In this document: one piece after another, positions 33,485-41,493 of the stretch | Layout of the letters: each line of letters starts with the position of its first letter | Numbering within the stretch: position 1 is the stretch's first letter | From: MA-ANB-1 sp965216445 | Lineage (GTDB): Bacteria; Actinomycetota; Acidimicrobiia; Spongiisociales; ZC4RG35 | Length of the DNA: 64,000 nt | NCBI GenBank assembly: GCA_965216445.1 | Contig: OZ244166.1 | Location: 2,232,001 to 2,296,000, forward strand | Direction of reading: 5' to 3' | Notes under the pieces: model-generated | The model's input: only the letters and a program-made list of their open reading frames with translations | Databases searched by the model: none | What the model was told of the DNA's origin: nothing | Program-made: the position numbers and the translations under genes

Positions 33485-33955
33485 CTAAGAGACCCAACGA
33501 GGTTCAAAGCCGACGGGGACCCACCTCGTCCCATCCCACTGAAACCGGTGGAAGGTGCCTCTTCCACCATCCCTCGCTGTGACTACACCCACCTCGACCC
33601 CCGCAATGTCGCCGCTGACCATCTCGACCGGACCGACCTCAACGATCAGTCCGCGTCCTTCGTCGACCAGGAAGTCGTCCGTGAAGAGTTGGTTGCGCTC
33701 CTCGACGGTCACAAACTCGATACCACCAAGAGCTCCAAGGGCGTCGATCGATTCGGCCGGCAAGTCCCCGGCAAACCCCGCATCGGCAGTTCTCATCATG
33801 ATGACTACATAGACGTCGAGAGAATGGCACACACCTTCGCAGGCGGCCATAACCGCTTGAGCATGGAAACCCCCGACGACCTCGTTGCTCGGAGCCGCGA
33901 CCGTTGTACACCCAAGCGTCACGATCAGCAATGAGATGGCAAACGCCCTCCGCAT
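33485..33955 (-). CDS. small secreted protein
   Basis: 156 residues starting MRRAFAISLLIVTLGCTTVAAPS, a lipoprotein-like signal (LVTLGC region written LIVTLGC). The mature part (AVMAACEGVCHSLDVYVVIMMRTADAG... RGLIVEVGPVEMVSGDIAGVEVGVVTARDGGRGTFHRFQWDGTRWVPVG) has no family I recognise. It is divergent from the formyltransferase-propeller gene and co-directional with the preceding lipoprotein. Confidence 0.7.
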   Translation of the reverse strand: MRRAFAISLLIVTLGCTTVAAPSNEVVGGFHAQAVMAACEGVCHSLDVYVVIMMRTADAGFAGDLPAESIDALGALGGIEFVTVEERNQLFTDDFLVDEGRGLIVEVGPVEMVSGDIAGVEVGVVTARDGGRGTFHRFQWDGTRWVPVGFEPRWVS

Positions 33956-34017
33956 CTCATCAACCTACTCTCAACGACCCCCTGGAGATTCCTAGGCAGG
34001 CAACTAGCCTGCCGGTG

Positions 34018-35706
34018 GTGACAGCACACCAGTCCGAGCCCCGCAGAATCCGTGTTGGGATCATGTGTCTTGGGAAGAAGTTCCCGCTCTGGCAAGCCGA
34101 AACCATCAAGTCTCTGTTGGAGATCCCCGAGGCGGAGATCTCTCTACTAATCGTCAAACGGGCCGCTCCCGGAACCTCAGGATGGTCTCGCCTCCTCCAC
34201 GACCCCGGACATCTGCTGTGGAATCTCTACAACAAGGGCTTCGTCCAGCGACGCTCTGCGGCCTCACGTTCGGTGGACCTTTCCACCGAATTGTCAGCAG
34301 TAGACGAGGTGACGTGTCAGACGATCCCGGTCGGCAAATACGGGGAAGCGCTGAGCGACGAAGATCTGAATACCGTCCAGTCCCACAACCTCGATCTGAT
34401 CCTTCGGTTTAGCTTCGGGATCCTCAAAGGCGACGTGTTGGAGAGCGCCAAATACGGCATTTGGTCGTTCCATCACGGAGATGAGCGCGTTTACCGGGGT
34501 CAGCCGCCAGGGTTTTGGGAGTTGGTCGACGGGCAGCCCACGGTTGGAACGATCCTTCAGAGAATCACGGAGCGACTCGACGGAGGAACGGTGCTCCACC
34601 GAGGGCGTTTTCGGGCCACCTCGCACTCATATCGGAGGACACGCGATGAGGCGTTTCTCGGCGCCACCGACTTCCCTTCGATTGCCGTGCGGCAGATTCT
34701 CGCCGGTGATGAATCCGTGGTGACTGCTAATCCCTCCACGACCGATGCACCGCTACGACGTTCGCCAGGAAACCTGCAGATGGTCTCCTTCTTTCTGAAG
34801 CAAATGGTTGCGTTTGTTCATTCCCAGTGGCGCGGGTTGACCAAGGCGTCGAAGTGGTCGGTCGGGATCGGACAATTCCCTGTATCGCAACTCCTCGACG
34901 ATGACGACCCTCAATTCGAATGGGCGCCCGATTCAGGAGCCACTCGATACCTGGCTGATCCCTTTCTGGATCCAACGGGAGACTCGTCGGTGGTACTGGT
35001 CGAAGACTATGACCACTCAACCCACCGCGGTGTCATCTCAGCTGTCGACATGGCGGGCGACCGCACCCCCCGCACGGTGCTGGACACCGGAGTTCATGCG
35101 TCATATCCGTTTCTGCTTCACCATGAGGGTTACGTGTACTGCGTCCCCGAGACCTATCAGGCTGATGAGGTTCGGGTCTATCGGACCTCCAATTTCCCGG
35201 AAGACTGGGAGCTGGCATCGACGATGCTTGAAGGGCGACAGGCACTCGACCCAACGCTGTTCTTGCACGACGGTTTTTGGTGGCTGTTCTGCACTTTCGA
35301 AGGCAAGCACTCCAACACCAAGCTCCACGCCTTCTACTCGGACAATCCCTTTGGACCGTGGACGCCTCATCTGCTCAACCCGGTCAAAACTGATGTGACA
35401 TCGAGCCGTCCGGGTGGAACCCCTTTCATGCACAACGGCGAGCTGTACCGGCCGGCACAGGACAGCTCGGAGAGTTACGGGGGTGCCCTTGCCATCAACC
35501 GAGTCGACGACCTCACACCAGAGAAGTTCAGTGAGACAACCGTGCGTCGCGTGGGTCCCCTCAAGGGCGGGCCCTACCGTTCCGGCATCCATACCGTCTC
35601 CGGCAACAACCAGATCACGATCGTCGATGGACGACGTGACAGATTCGTGATGTCATCGTTCAGACGCGAACTCGCTGGGCGTCTCAAGCGGATATCTAAA
35701 GAGTGA
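34018..35706 (+). CDS. fusion of a formyltransferase-like domain and a five-bladed-propeller (GH43/GIPC-transferase-like) domain
   Basis: About 562 residues; GTG at 34018 (or 34015) is preferred, as the upstream frame is antisense to the neighbouring lipoprotein. N-terminal part (1-250): formyltransferase-like fold with LDLILRFSFGILKGDVLESAKYGIWSFHHGDERVYRG and PTVGTILQRITERLDGGTVL. C-terminal part (from about 300): glycosidase-type propeller, YLADPFLDP...VVLVEDYD...ASYPFLLHHEGYVYCVPET...LDPTLFLHDGFWWLFCTF...PGGTPFMHNGELYRPAQD. This second part resembles the N-terminal region of plant glucosamine inositolphosphorylceramide transferases. Together they suggest a surface-glycan modifying enzyme. 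It overlaps the convergent C-methyltransferase gene by 11 bases; epimerase adjacent. Confidence 0.78.
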   Translation: MTAHQSEPRRIRVGIMCLGKKFPLWQAETIKSLLEIPEAEISLLIVKRAAPGTSGWSRLLHDPGHLLWNLYNKGFVQRRSAASRSVDLSTELSAVDEVTCQTIPVGKYGEALSDEDLNTVQSHNLDLILRFSFGILKGDVLESAKYGIWSFHHGDERVYRGQPPGFWELVDGQPTVGTILQRITERLDGGTVLHRGRFRATSHSYRRTRDEAFLGATDFPSIAVRQILAGDESVVTANPSTTDAPLRRSPGNLQMVSFFLKQMVAFVHSQWRGLTKASKWSVGIGQFPVSQLLDDDDPQFEWAPDSGATRYLADPFLDPTGDSSVVLVEDYDHSTHRGVISAVDMAGDRTPRTVLDTGVHASYPFLLHHEGYVYCVPETYQADEVRVYRTSNFPEDWELASTMLEGRQALDPTLFLHDGFWWLFCTFEGKHSNTKLHAFYSDNPFGPWTPHLLNPVKTDVTSSRPGGTPFMHNGELYRPAQDSSESYGGALAINRVDDLTPEKFSETTVRRVGPLKGGPYRSGIHTVSGNNQITIVDGRRDRFVMSSFRRELAGRLKRISKE

Positions 35707-36874
35707 CAACCTCACTCGAAATCCCGCGAGATTCCAAGTCTTCTCGGATTTCTCCGAGATAGATCGGATTCATAACCACAACGAGGTGCGGATCGATCGT
35801 GAGTAAGTCATCCGGACCAACGATCTTGTGACCGGTCCCGGCCATATAGGTCCCCCACTTGTTGGGATTGATATCCACAGCGGCCTCAACCAAGTCGCCA
35901 ACCACCGACAGAAAAGAAACGCCTTTCGAACTGGCACCCCAGATGACGGACTTCCCTCCTCTCGCAACCACAACCTCCAAACGATCCCTCCACCTCGAGG
36001 CGATGTCCCGATAGGACGAAGCGAAGTGGACGACACCCGTCTCCAGCTGATCCATGTCGTCCGCCGGCCACTCGCTTGACGACCGTCCGCCAGGGACCGG
36101 CTTCGCTTCGAGGATCAAGTACTGATCCTCGTAAGCGAGAGAGACGTTGAGCACTTCGAACCCGCACCTCTCGAATAGCCGCGCCAGCGAGCCCTCGGAG
36201 AAGTAGGAGCAGTGCTCGTAGTAGACGTCCCAGAAGGCGGCTTCCTCAAGAACGCGAGCTGTGTCCGGAAGCTCAAAAAGCAGGACCGTTTCGGTGCGAT
36301 CGCCGATCGCTGCCCGGATCTGGTCGAGGAAGTCCCTGACATTGGGGATGTGTTCCAAGGTGTGCCTGCAGACAACCGCATCGGCAACGAGCGGGCCGTA
36401 TTCGGAATCGAACAATCCATTGCTCCATTCCAGGTTCTCCGACCTTTCAGCAGGAATTCTGGCGGTGTTGACTCCTGGGTCGATGCCAAGGCCGGACCCG
36501 ATACCGGCGTCGGCGAGCATCACTAGAAACTCACCCTTGCCGCAGCCGATCTCAATCACGTGTTTGCCCCGAAGTTGATATTTCTCGACCCACTCGGTGG
36601 CCAGCGCCCTAGCGAACTCCACAAACTTCGCCGAAAACGCCTGGGTCTCCTCATATTCAGTCGAATACTCGGTCAGTTCCGGAGAGAAAGAAATGTTGCC
36701 AATGAAACCGCACACCGCGCAGAACCCAAGGTCGATACGTCCCCGAGGGAAATCTTCGGCTTCGGCAGAGGTGGAAACCAGTAGACAGCTGTTAGCGGGA
36801 ACGGACTCCTGGGTGTGGAACACTTCGACCCGATCGGAACCGCAGGCCCGGCAGGTTTGAGCCGTCACGTCCAT
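35696..36874 (-). CDS. sugar C-methyltransferase (class I, zinc-binding N-terminus)
   Basis: 392 residues in the three-part layout of deoxysugar C-methyltransferases such as TylC3: an N-terminal zinc-binding domain with two CxxC pairs (CRACGSDRV; FCAVCGFIGN), a SAM-binding Rossmann core (GKHVIEIGCGKGEFLVMLADAGIGSGLGIDP and VCRHTLEHIPNVRDFL) and a C-terminal domain containing VIWGASSKGVSFLSVVG and DINPNKWGTYMAGTGHKIVGPDDLL. Predicted to methylate an NDP-sugar. Its start overlaps the end of the epimerase gene by 10 bases, so both form an operon. Confidence 0.88.
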   Translation of the reverse strand: MDVTAQTCRACGSDRVEVFHTQESVPANSCLLVSTSAEAEDFPRGRIDLGFCAVCGFIGNISFSPELTEYSTEYEETQAFSAKFVEFARALATEWVEKYQLRGKHVIEIGCGKGEFLVMLADAGIGSGLGIDPGVNTARIPAERSENLEWSNGLFDSEYGPLVADAVVCRHTLEHIPNVRDFLDQIRAAIGDRTETVLLFELPDTARVLEEAAFWDVYYEHCSYFSEGSLARLFERCGFEVLNVSLAYEDQYLILEAKPVPGGRSSSEWPADDMDQLETGVVHFASSYRDIASRWRDRLEVVVARGGKSVIWGASSKGVSFLSVVGDLVEAAVDINPNKWGTYMAGTGHKIVGPDDLLTIDPHLVVVMNPIYLGEIREDLESRGISSEVVTL

Positions 36875-37887
36875 CGCAAGTTGTCGTCGATGCGTCCCTC
36901 GGCGGTCAACTGGTTGATGTGGCGGATTCTCATGAACCTGTCACCTTCGAGGTCTTCGACTGTGAGCCCATGGCTCGTGAATGCTTCGTACAGCTGCTCG
37001 ATCCCCTCGCGGACGGTCCAACGGGGTGTGGCCTCTGGGAAAGCCGTCTCGAACTTCGCACAGGTGACCCGATAGCTCCGCGGATCGTTGATTGCCTCGT
37101 CCGAGATTGCGACTTCGGACCCAGCCACGACATCCGCAACCAGCTTGGCTACGTCTCTGATCTGATAATTCTCGGCTGTGGCACCAATGTTGAAAGCCTC
37201 TGCGTGAATCGCGGATCGATCGGCTTCGACCATGGCTAGAAATGCGAGCGATATGTCTTCTATGTGGACCAAGGGGCGCCAGGACGAGCCGTCGCTCTTT
37301 AGGAAGACCTTGCCCGTGCTGAAGGCGAAGCCTGTCAGGTTGTTCACCACAACGTCGCCGCGAAGCCTGGGAGAAACTCCGTAAGCGGTTGCGTTTCTCA
37401 GTGACACAGGACTGAAGTCATCGTCTGCCATGGGAAGTAGGTCTTCTTCGCTTCGGATCTTCGACTCGCCGTACGGTGTCAGCGGGTTGAAGTCCGCGCT
37501 TTCGTCGATATATGCGTCGGCCTGAGCCCCGTAGAGGCTGCAGGAGGACGAGAAGAGGAACCTCTCGACACCGGCGGCTTTAGCTGCCTGTGCCAGTGTG
37601 ACGGTTGCCCGGTGGTTTATGCCGAAGGTCGCTTCGGGGTTCAGGTCGCCAACAGGGTCGTTGGAGAGCGCCGCCAGATGCACTACAGCATCGAATCCAC
37701 GGAGGTGATCGATTCGGACATCCCGAATGTCCATATCCAACGACTCGATTGGTGCAGGACCCCCCGCGAAAGAGCATTCGGAAAACATTCCGCTGTCGAG
37801 GCCGACGACTTCGTGGCCGGCTTCTTGAAAAAGAGGTGCCAGAACGGCACCGATGTAGCCATCGTGACCGGTGACCAAGACTTTCAA
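36865..37887 (-). CDS. NAD-dependent epimerase/dehydratase (extended SDR)
   Basis: 340 residues. N-terminal nucleotide-binding TGHDGYIGAVLAPLFQEAGHEVVGLD, the conserved DIRD and VVHLAALSNDPVG, catalytic Ser in LFSSSCSLYG and YxxxK as YGESK, then RNATAYGVSPRLRGDVVVNNLTG and WRPLVHIEDISLAF. Acts on NDP-sugars; the exact reaction (4-epimerisation, dehydration or reduction) cannot be told. Co-transcribed with the C-methyltransferase; the gene order upstream is the ECF sigma/anti-sigma pair. Confidence 0.9.
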   Translation of the reverse strand: MKVLVTGHDGYIGAVLAPLFQEAGHEVVGLDSGMFSECSFAGGPAPIESLDMDIRDVRIDHLRGFDAVVHLAALSNDPVGDLNPEATFGINHRATVTLAQAAKAAGVERFLFSSSCSLYGAQADAYIDESADFNPLTPYGESKIRSEEDLLPMADDDFSPVSLRNATAYGVSPRLRGDVVVNNLTGFAFSTGKVFLKSDGSSWRPLVHIEDISLAFLAMVEADRSAIHAEAFNIGATAENYQIRDVAKLVADVVAGSEVAISDEAINDPRSYRVTCAKFETAFPEATPRWTVREGIEQLYEAFTSHGLTVEDLEGDRFMRIRHINQLTAEGRIDDNLRWT

Positions 37888-37978
37888 GCGACTCCCCCTA
37901 CAGAAACTTCACTGCCCGCCGGCTGCGGGCACAACGAACAGATTAGTGCGCTGGGAGAAGCACACCAGGGTGTCAGGT

Positions 37979-38311
37979 CTAGTGATCTGCCCGAGGTCGG
38001 AGTCGCCAGATGACGACGGCAGCGATCATCGAGATTGCGGCAGCGACCAACGTAATCGGTTTGGCCCAGGTCCGGCTTATTGCCAGATCGCCTTCCAGCG
38101 ACGACAGAACCCTCCACTCCAGATCCTTCGGCGCAGGATCGGTCTCCGAAGACAACGCTCTCATTTCCCGACCCGTCCTGGCCATCGCAGCTTCCCTGGC
38201 CTGGCACCGCAAACAGGAGTCGGTGTGGGCCCGAAGAGGCCAGATGACAGGGGTGTCTTCGAGTGCACTGTTGGCCACGAACGGGGCCGCAACTTCGCAG
38301 AGCAGTGCCAT
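37979..38311 (-). CDS. zinc-finger anti-sigma factor
   Basis: 110 residues. The H-x3-C-x2-C motif (HTDSCLRC) is the ZAS-type anti-sigma zinc site, here close to the N-terminus. A single transmembrane helix (ITLVAAAISMIAAVVIWRL) lies at the C-terminus with only a few residues after it. Its ATG overlaps the sigma factor stop codon by one base. Membrane-tethered anti-sigma factor of the ECF sigma factor at 38311-38874; little is left outside the membrane for sensing. Confidence 0.85.
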   Translation of the reverse strand: MALLCEVAAPFVANSALEDTPVIWPLRAHTDSCLRCQAREAAMARTGREMRALSSETDPAPKDLEWRVLSSLEGDLAISRTWAKPITLVAAAISMIAAVVIWRLRPRADH

Positions 38312-38874
38312 TATTCGTCCTCCAGCATTCGTGCGAGGCGGGCCCTTGCACGATGGAGCCGGACTTTGGTGGCGGTCACGGTGATACCCATCGACTCAGA
38401 AATCTCAGCGTGAGACCACCCGTAGATGTCCTTGAGCACCACTACCTGACGCTGCGAATACGGAAGTTTGTCCAGGACCGTGCGAAGGCGACCCCGAAGC
38501 TCTGCAATCTCTCCGGCGACCTCAGGGTGTTCCACATCGACGGGCGCTGCCAACTCACCGACGTCGTCAAGGGAGGCTCCGTGGTGTTTCTTTGCCCGCT
38601 TCTTGTGAGTCCACGCCGTGTTGACGGTTATTCGATGCAGCCAGGTTGAGAACTGAGCCTCCCCACGGAACTTGGGAAGCGACTTCCAGGCTCGCAGCAG
38701 GGTCTCCTGGGATACGTCTGCCGCCATATGAGGGTCACCGACAAGCCGGCGAGCCAGTGTGTAAACCATGTCGCTGTGCTCCCTGACCAGAGCCGAAAAG
38801 GCGGCGCGATCACCATCCTGGGCTCGGGCAATAAGCTCCTGTTCTCTGGTTGGTTTGACCGATGAATCCTCCAT
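38311..38874 (-). CDS. ECF RNA polymerase sigma factor
   Basis: 187 residues. Region 2: DRAAFSALVREHSDMVYTLARRLVGDPHMAADVSQETLLRAWKSLPKFRGEAQFSTWLHRITVNTAW; region 4: LDKLPYSQRQVVVLKDIYGWSHAEISESMGITVTATKVRLHRARARLARML. This is a standard RpoE-like factor with a ZAS anti-sigma. The start is only 4 bases after the stop of the MaoC dehydratase gene, so it may be transcribed from the rpmG/MaoC side as well as from its own promoter. Confidence 0.93.
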   Translation of the reverse strand: MEDSSVKPTREQELIARAQDGDRAAFSALVREHSDMVYTLARRLVGDPHMAADVSQETLLRAWKSLPKFRGEAQFSTWLHRITVNTAWTHKKRAKKHHGASLDDVGELAAPVDVEHPEVAGEIAELRGRLRTVLDKLPYSQRQVVVLKDIYGWSHAEISESMGITVTATKVRLHRARARLARMLEDE

Positions 38875-38878
38875 GTGG

Positions 38879-39676
38879 TTACTCCCCCGAGGCTTCGATT
38901 GATGCAGTCAAGTACGTGGTGGACTCGTCGCTGATCACAACCGAATAGCCCGACTCCGACTCTTCCGACAACACGTCGACCGGAATGCCCGGTGAAAGAG
39001 GACTCCTGAAGCGAAGCCGGGCCTTGGCCAAGGGTCGATTGGCTTCGCTGTTTCGACATGCAGCCTCCAGTGCCCAGGCTGCCTGGAGGAGGCCATGAAC
39101 GACCACACCATCGAGGCCCGCGGCAACGGCCGCACCGTGATCCCAGTGAATTGGATTCCAGTCACGAGTGGCTGCGGCGTAGCGGACGAGATCACTTCGG
39201 GAGGCCGACTTCTGACGAGGCTGCACCGGCCCGACGTCATCGACCCCTTGCGACGGCACAATCGGCGAGTCCGGACCGGTGGGCTCTTCAGTTTTGGCTG
39301 TCATGAGGAACAGGGAATTGCCGGATGCAACCTTCTTCTCTCCGAGGGCCATGTCGAATGTGAAAGTGACGAAGTAGGTTTCGCCCCTCTCACGGACTCG
39401 GGACACACGCCCGGAGATCTCAAAGTTCTCCTCCATCGTCAGTTCGCTATACCACTCGAAACTCTGATCGCCGTGAATAACCGAGTACCCCGCCAGCTGC
39501 GCCAACAGATCCGGAGCGACAACAAAAAGGGCAGCTGCGACATACCCCGGAGGCGCAGCATCGATCCACCGAACCGGATCATCACTTGATAAGGCAACGA
39601 ATTCGGCAACCTTCTCGACACAGATACGCATCGGATACGGTCCGAAGGTGCGACCTTCGAGAGCGGGGATATCCAT
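38879..39676 (-). CDS. MaoC-like FAS1/hotdog dehydratase
   Basis: 265 residues from the ATG at 39676 (MDIPALEGRTFGPYPMRICVEKVAEFVAL). Two hotdog halves: an N-terminal HadA-type domain (PPGYVAAALFVVAPDLLAQLAGYSVIHGDQSFEWYSEL) and a C-terminal MaoC domain with the hydratase motif RYAAATRDWNPIHWDHGAAVAAGLDGVVVHGLL (catalytic Asp and His). Actinobacterial relatives (HadA/HadB) dehydrate 3-hydroxyacyl-ACP and lie next to rpmG and tRNA-Trp, as in this window apart from the inserted block. Encoded as a single fused chain instead of two subunits. Confidence 0.88.
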   Translation of the reverse strand: MDIPALEGRTFGPYPMRICVEKVAEFVALSSDDPVRWIDAAPPGYVAAALFVVAPDLLAQLAGYSVIHGDQSFEWYSELTMEENFEISGRVSRVRERGETYFVTFTFDMALGEKKVASGNSLFLMTAKTEEPTGPDSPIVPSQGVDDVGPVQPRQKSASRSDLVRYAAATRDWNPIHWDHGAAVAAGLDGVVVHGLLQAAWALEAACRNSEANRPLAKARLRFRSPLSPGIPVDVLSEESESGYSVVISDESTTYLTASIEASGE

Positions 39677-39686
39677 TGGAGCCAAG

Positions 39687-39947
39687 CTAGCCGTCGGTCG
39701 GGTCGAGGTCACTTTGAAGGAATGGACCTTCGCCTGACTCGGCCTGGTCGGCGGTAGTCCTTTGCGAGGACTCCTCCTCAATGAGGTACTCGACACGAGG
39801 CTCGACCAGTTCCTCCAGGTATCCCAGGAACTGAACCCGGGGTCGGTTGCGATAGAAGATCCACCCCCTGGTTTCGGCGTACGTCAGCGTGCGATGGACG
39901 ATGTACACCGCCGCCAGTACCGCAAGAGCAATGAGTAGCCACTTCAC
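39687..39947 (-). CDS. small membrane-anchored protein
   Basis: 86 residues: one N-terminal transmembrane helix (WLLIALAVLAAVYIVHRTL) followed by a cytoplasmic tail with many acidic residues (LEELVEPRVEYLIEEESS...SGEGPFLQSDLDPTDG). No family recognised. It lies between the rpmG terminator and the MaoC gene, on the same strand, 10 bases before the latter. Confidence 0.65.
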   Translation of the reverse strand: MKWLLIALAVLAAVYIVHRTLTYAETRGWIFYRNRPRVQFLGYLEELVEPRVEYLIEEESSQRTTADQAESGEGPFLQSDLDPTDG

Positions 39948-39966
39948 GAAGAGCTAAGAGTATGAC

Positions 39967-39990
39967 AGAGGGACCCCAGCGGGTCCCTCT
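39967..39990 (-). terminator. hairpin after rpmG
   Basis: Perfect 10-bp stem AGAGGGACCC / GGGTCCCTCT with a CAGC loop, 17 bases past the rpmG stop. No clear T-tract. It probably ends the tuf-rpmG transcript. Confidence 0.65.
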
Positions 39991-40007
39991 GTGAAGGTCT
40001 CAGGGCC

Positions 40008-40169
40008 TTATCGAGTCTCGCGATGGGCGGTGTGAGTACGGCACCAACGGCAGTACTTCTTCAGCTCAATCCGATCCTGGGTATTGGATTTGTTCTTGGT
40101 TGTTACGTAATTCCGTCTCTTGCACTCCGTACAGGCAAGCGTAAGAGGCGGTCTTTTGTCTGAGGCCAT
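40008..40169 (-). CDS. rpmG: 50S ribosomal protein L33
   Basis: 53 residues (MASDKRPPLTLACTEC...YVTTKNK...), a short gene easily missed. It contains the two CxxC pairs of the zinc-binding form (CTEC and CRWC) and the family core RNYVTTKNKSNTQDRIELKKYC. ATG at 40169, next to a minus-strand GGGATGA. Seven bases after the tuf stop, so co-transcribed with tuf. Confidence 0.95.
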   Translation of the reverse strand: MASDKRPPLTLACTECKRRNYVTTKNKSNTQDRIELKKYCRWCRTHTAHRETR

Positions 40170-40175
40170 TCATCC

Positions 40176-41366
40176 CTACTTAATGATTTTGGTGACTCGG
40201 CCGGCGCCGACGGTGCGGCCGCCTTCACGGATAGCGAAACGGAGACCGTCGTCCATAGCGATCGGAGCGATCAGTTCCACTGTCATCTCGGTGTTATCGC
40301 CAGGCATGATCATCTGAGTGCCCTCAGGCAGTTCAATCGACCCAGTCACATCAGTAGTCCGGAAATAGAACTGAGGTCGATACCCAGGGAAGAACGGGTT
40401 ATGACGGCCGCCCTCCTCCTTGGTCAACACATACACCTGAGCTTCGAAATCAGTATGAGGAGTAATCGACCCGGGCTTAGCAAGAACCTGACCTCTTTCG
40501 ACGTCATCCTTACCAATACCCCGCAACAACACACCCACGTTGTCCCCAGCACGGCCCTCATCCAAAAGCTTACGGAACATTTCAATCCCAGTCGCCACAG
40601 TCTTCTGAGTCGGTTTGATCCCCACGATCTCAACCTCCTCATTCACATTCAAAATGCCCTGCTCGATACGACCAGTAACCACAGTCCCCCGACCCGTAAT
40701 ACTGAACACGTCCTCAATCGACATCAAAAACGGCTTATCCGTCTCCCGGTCAGGTTCAGGAACAAACGAATCAACCTGAGCCATCAACTCAACAATCTGA
40801 TCCCCAGCGCTCTCATCCCCCTCCAAAGCCTGCAACGCACTACCCCGCACCACAGGAACATCATCCCCAGGAAACTCATACTCAGTAAGAAGATCCCGGA
40901 CCTCCAACTCCACCAGATCCAACAACTCCTCATCATCAACCATGTCAACCTTGTTCAAAAAAACAACAATCGAAGGAACCCCAACCTGACGAGCCAACAA
41001 AACATGCTCACGAGTCTGCGGCATCGGACCATCAGCAGCCGAAACCACCAAAATCGCCCCATCAACCTGAGCCGCACCCGTAATCATATTCTTGATGTAA
41101 TCAGCATGACCCGGCATATCCACATGCGCATAATGACGATTCTCCGTCTCATACTCCACATGAGCAATCTGAATCGTGATCCCACGCTCCCGCTCCTCAG
41201 GAGCCTTATCAATCATCGCAAAATCAGTCATCGTATTAGCCCCACCAACACGATCAGCCAACACCCTCGTAATCGCAGCAGTCAACGTCGTCTTCCCATG
41301 ATCAATATGACCCATAGTCCCAACATTCACATGCGGCTTATTCCGCTCAAACTTCGCCTTAGCCAT
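40176..41366 (-). CDS. tuf: elongation factor Tu
   Basis: 396-residue EF-Tu, complete: P-loop GHIDHGKTT, DMPGHADYIKNMITGAAQVDGAILVVSAADGPMPQT, NKVDMVDD, then domains 2 and 3 to the usual end (GGRTVGAGRVTKIIK). Delivers aminoacyl-tRNA to the ribosome. Odd feature: from the start to about codon 330 nearly every codon ends in G or T (GAT, CAT, AAT, ATT, GGT, GGG, TTG), whereas the last 60-70 codons and all neighbouring genes prefer C-ending codons. See findings. Not in the usual rpsL-rpsG-fusA-tuf context; here it is placed between tRNA-Met and rpmG. Confidence 0.97.
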   Translation of the reverse strand: MAKAKFERNKPHVNVGTMGHIDHGKTTLTAAITRVLADRVGGANTMTDFAMIDKAPEERERGITIQIAHVEYETENRHYAHVDMPGHADYIKNMITGAAQVDGAILVVSAADGPMPQTREHVLLARQVGVPSIVVFLNKVDMVDDEELLDLVELEVRDLLTEYEFPGDDVPVVRGSALQALEGDESAGDQIVELMAQVDSFVPEPDRETDKPFLMSIEDVFSITGRGTVVTGRIEQGILNVNEEVEIVGIKPTQKTVATGIEMFRKLLDEGRAGDNVGVLLRGIGKDDVERGQVLAKPGSITPHTDFEAQVYVLTKEEGGRHNPFFPGYRPQFYFRTTDVTGSIELPEGTQMIMPGDNTEMTVELIAPIAMDDGLRFAIREGGRTVGAGRVTKIIK

Positions 41367-41419
41367 CCTCTTGGCCCTTTCTTTCCAAACGCCCCGGAGT
41401 TTAAGCCGGGCTTTAGATG

Positions 41420-41493
41420 TAGCGGCGGGCAGACTCGAACTGCCGACCTCTCGATTATGAGTCGAGCGCTCTCACCAACTGAGCTACGCCGCC
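41420..41493 (-). tRNA. tRNA-Met (CAT anticodon, elongator type)
   Basis: 74 bases; acceptor GGCGGCG/CGCCGCT, D arm GCTC-GAGC, anticodon arm TCGACTCATAATCGA, T arm with GGTTCGAGTC-like loop (CAGTTCGAGTCTG). CAT anticodon. It lacks the initiator hallmarks (1-72 mismatch, three G-C pairs in the anticodon stem). A tRNA-Ile2 with lysidine is a less likely alternative. CCA not encoded. Confidence 0.93.

Noticed and set aside
41420..41493. Reading the CAT tRNA as initiator tRNA or tRNA-Ile2
   Set aside because: It lacks the initiator mismatch at 1-72 and the GGG/CCC anticodon stem; Ile2 cannot be excluded but elongator Met is the standard partner of this gene neighbourhood.
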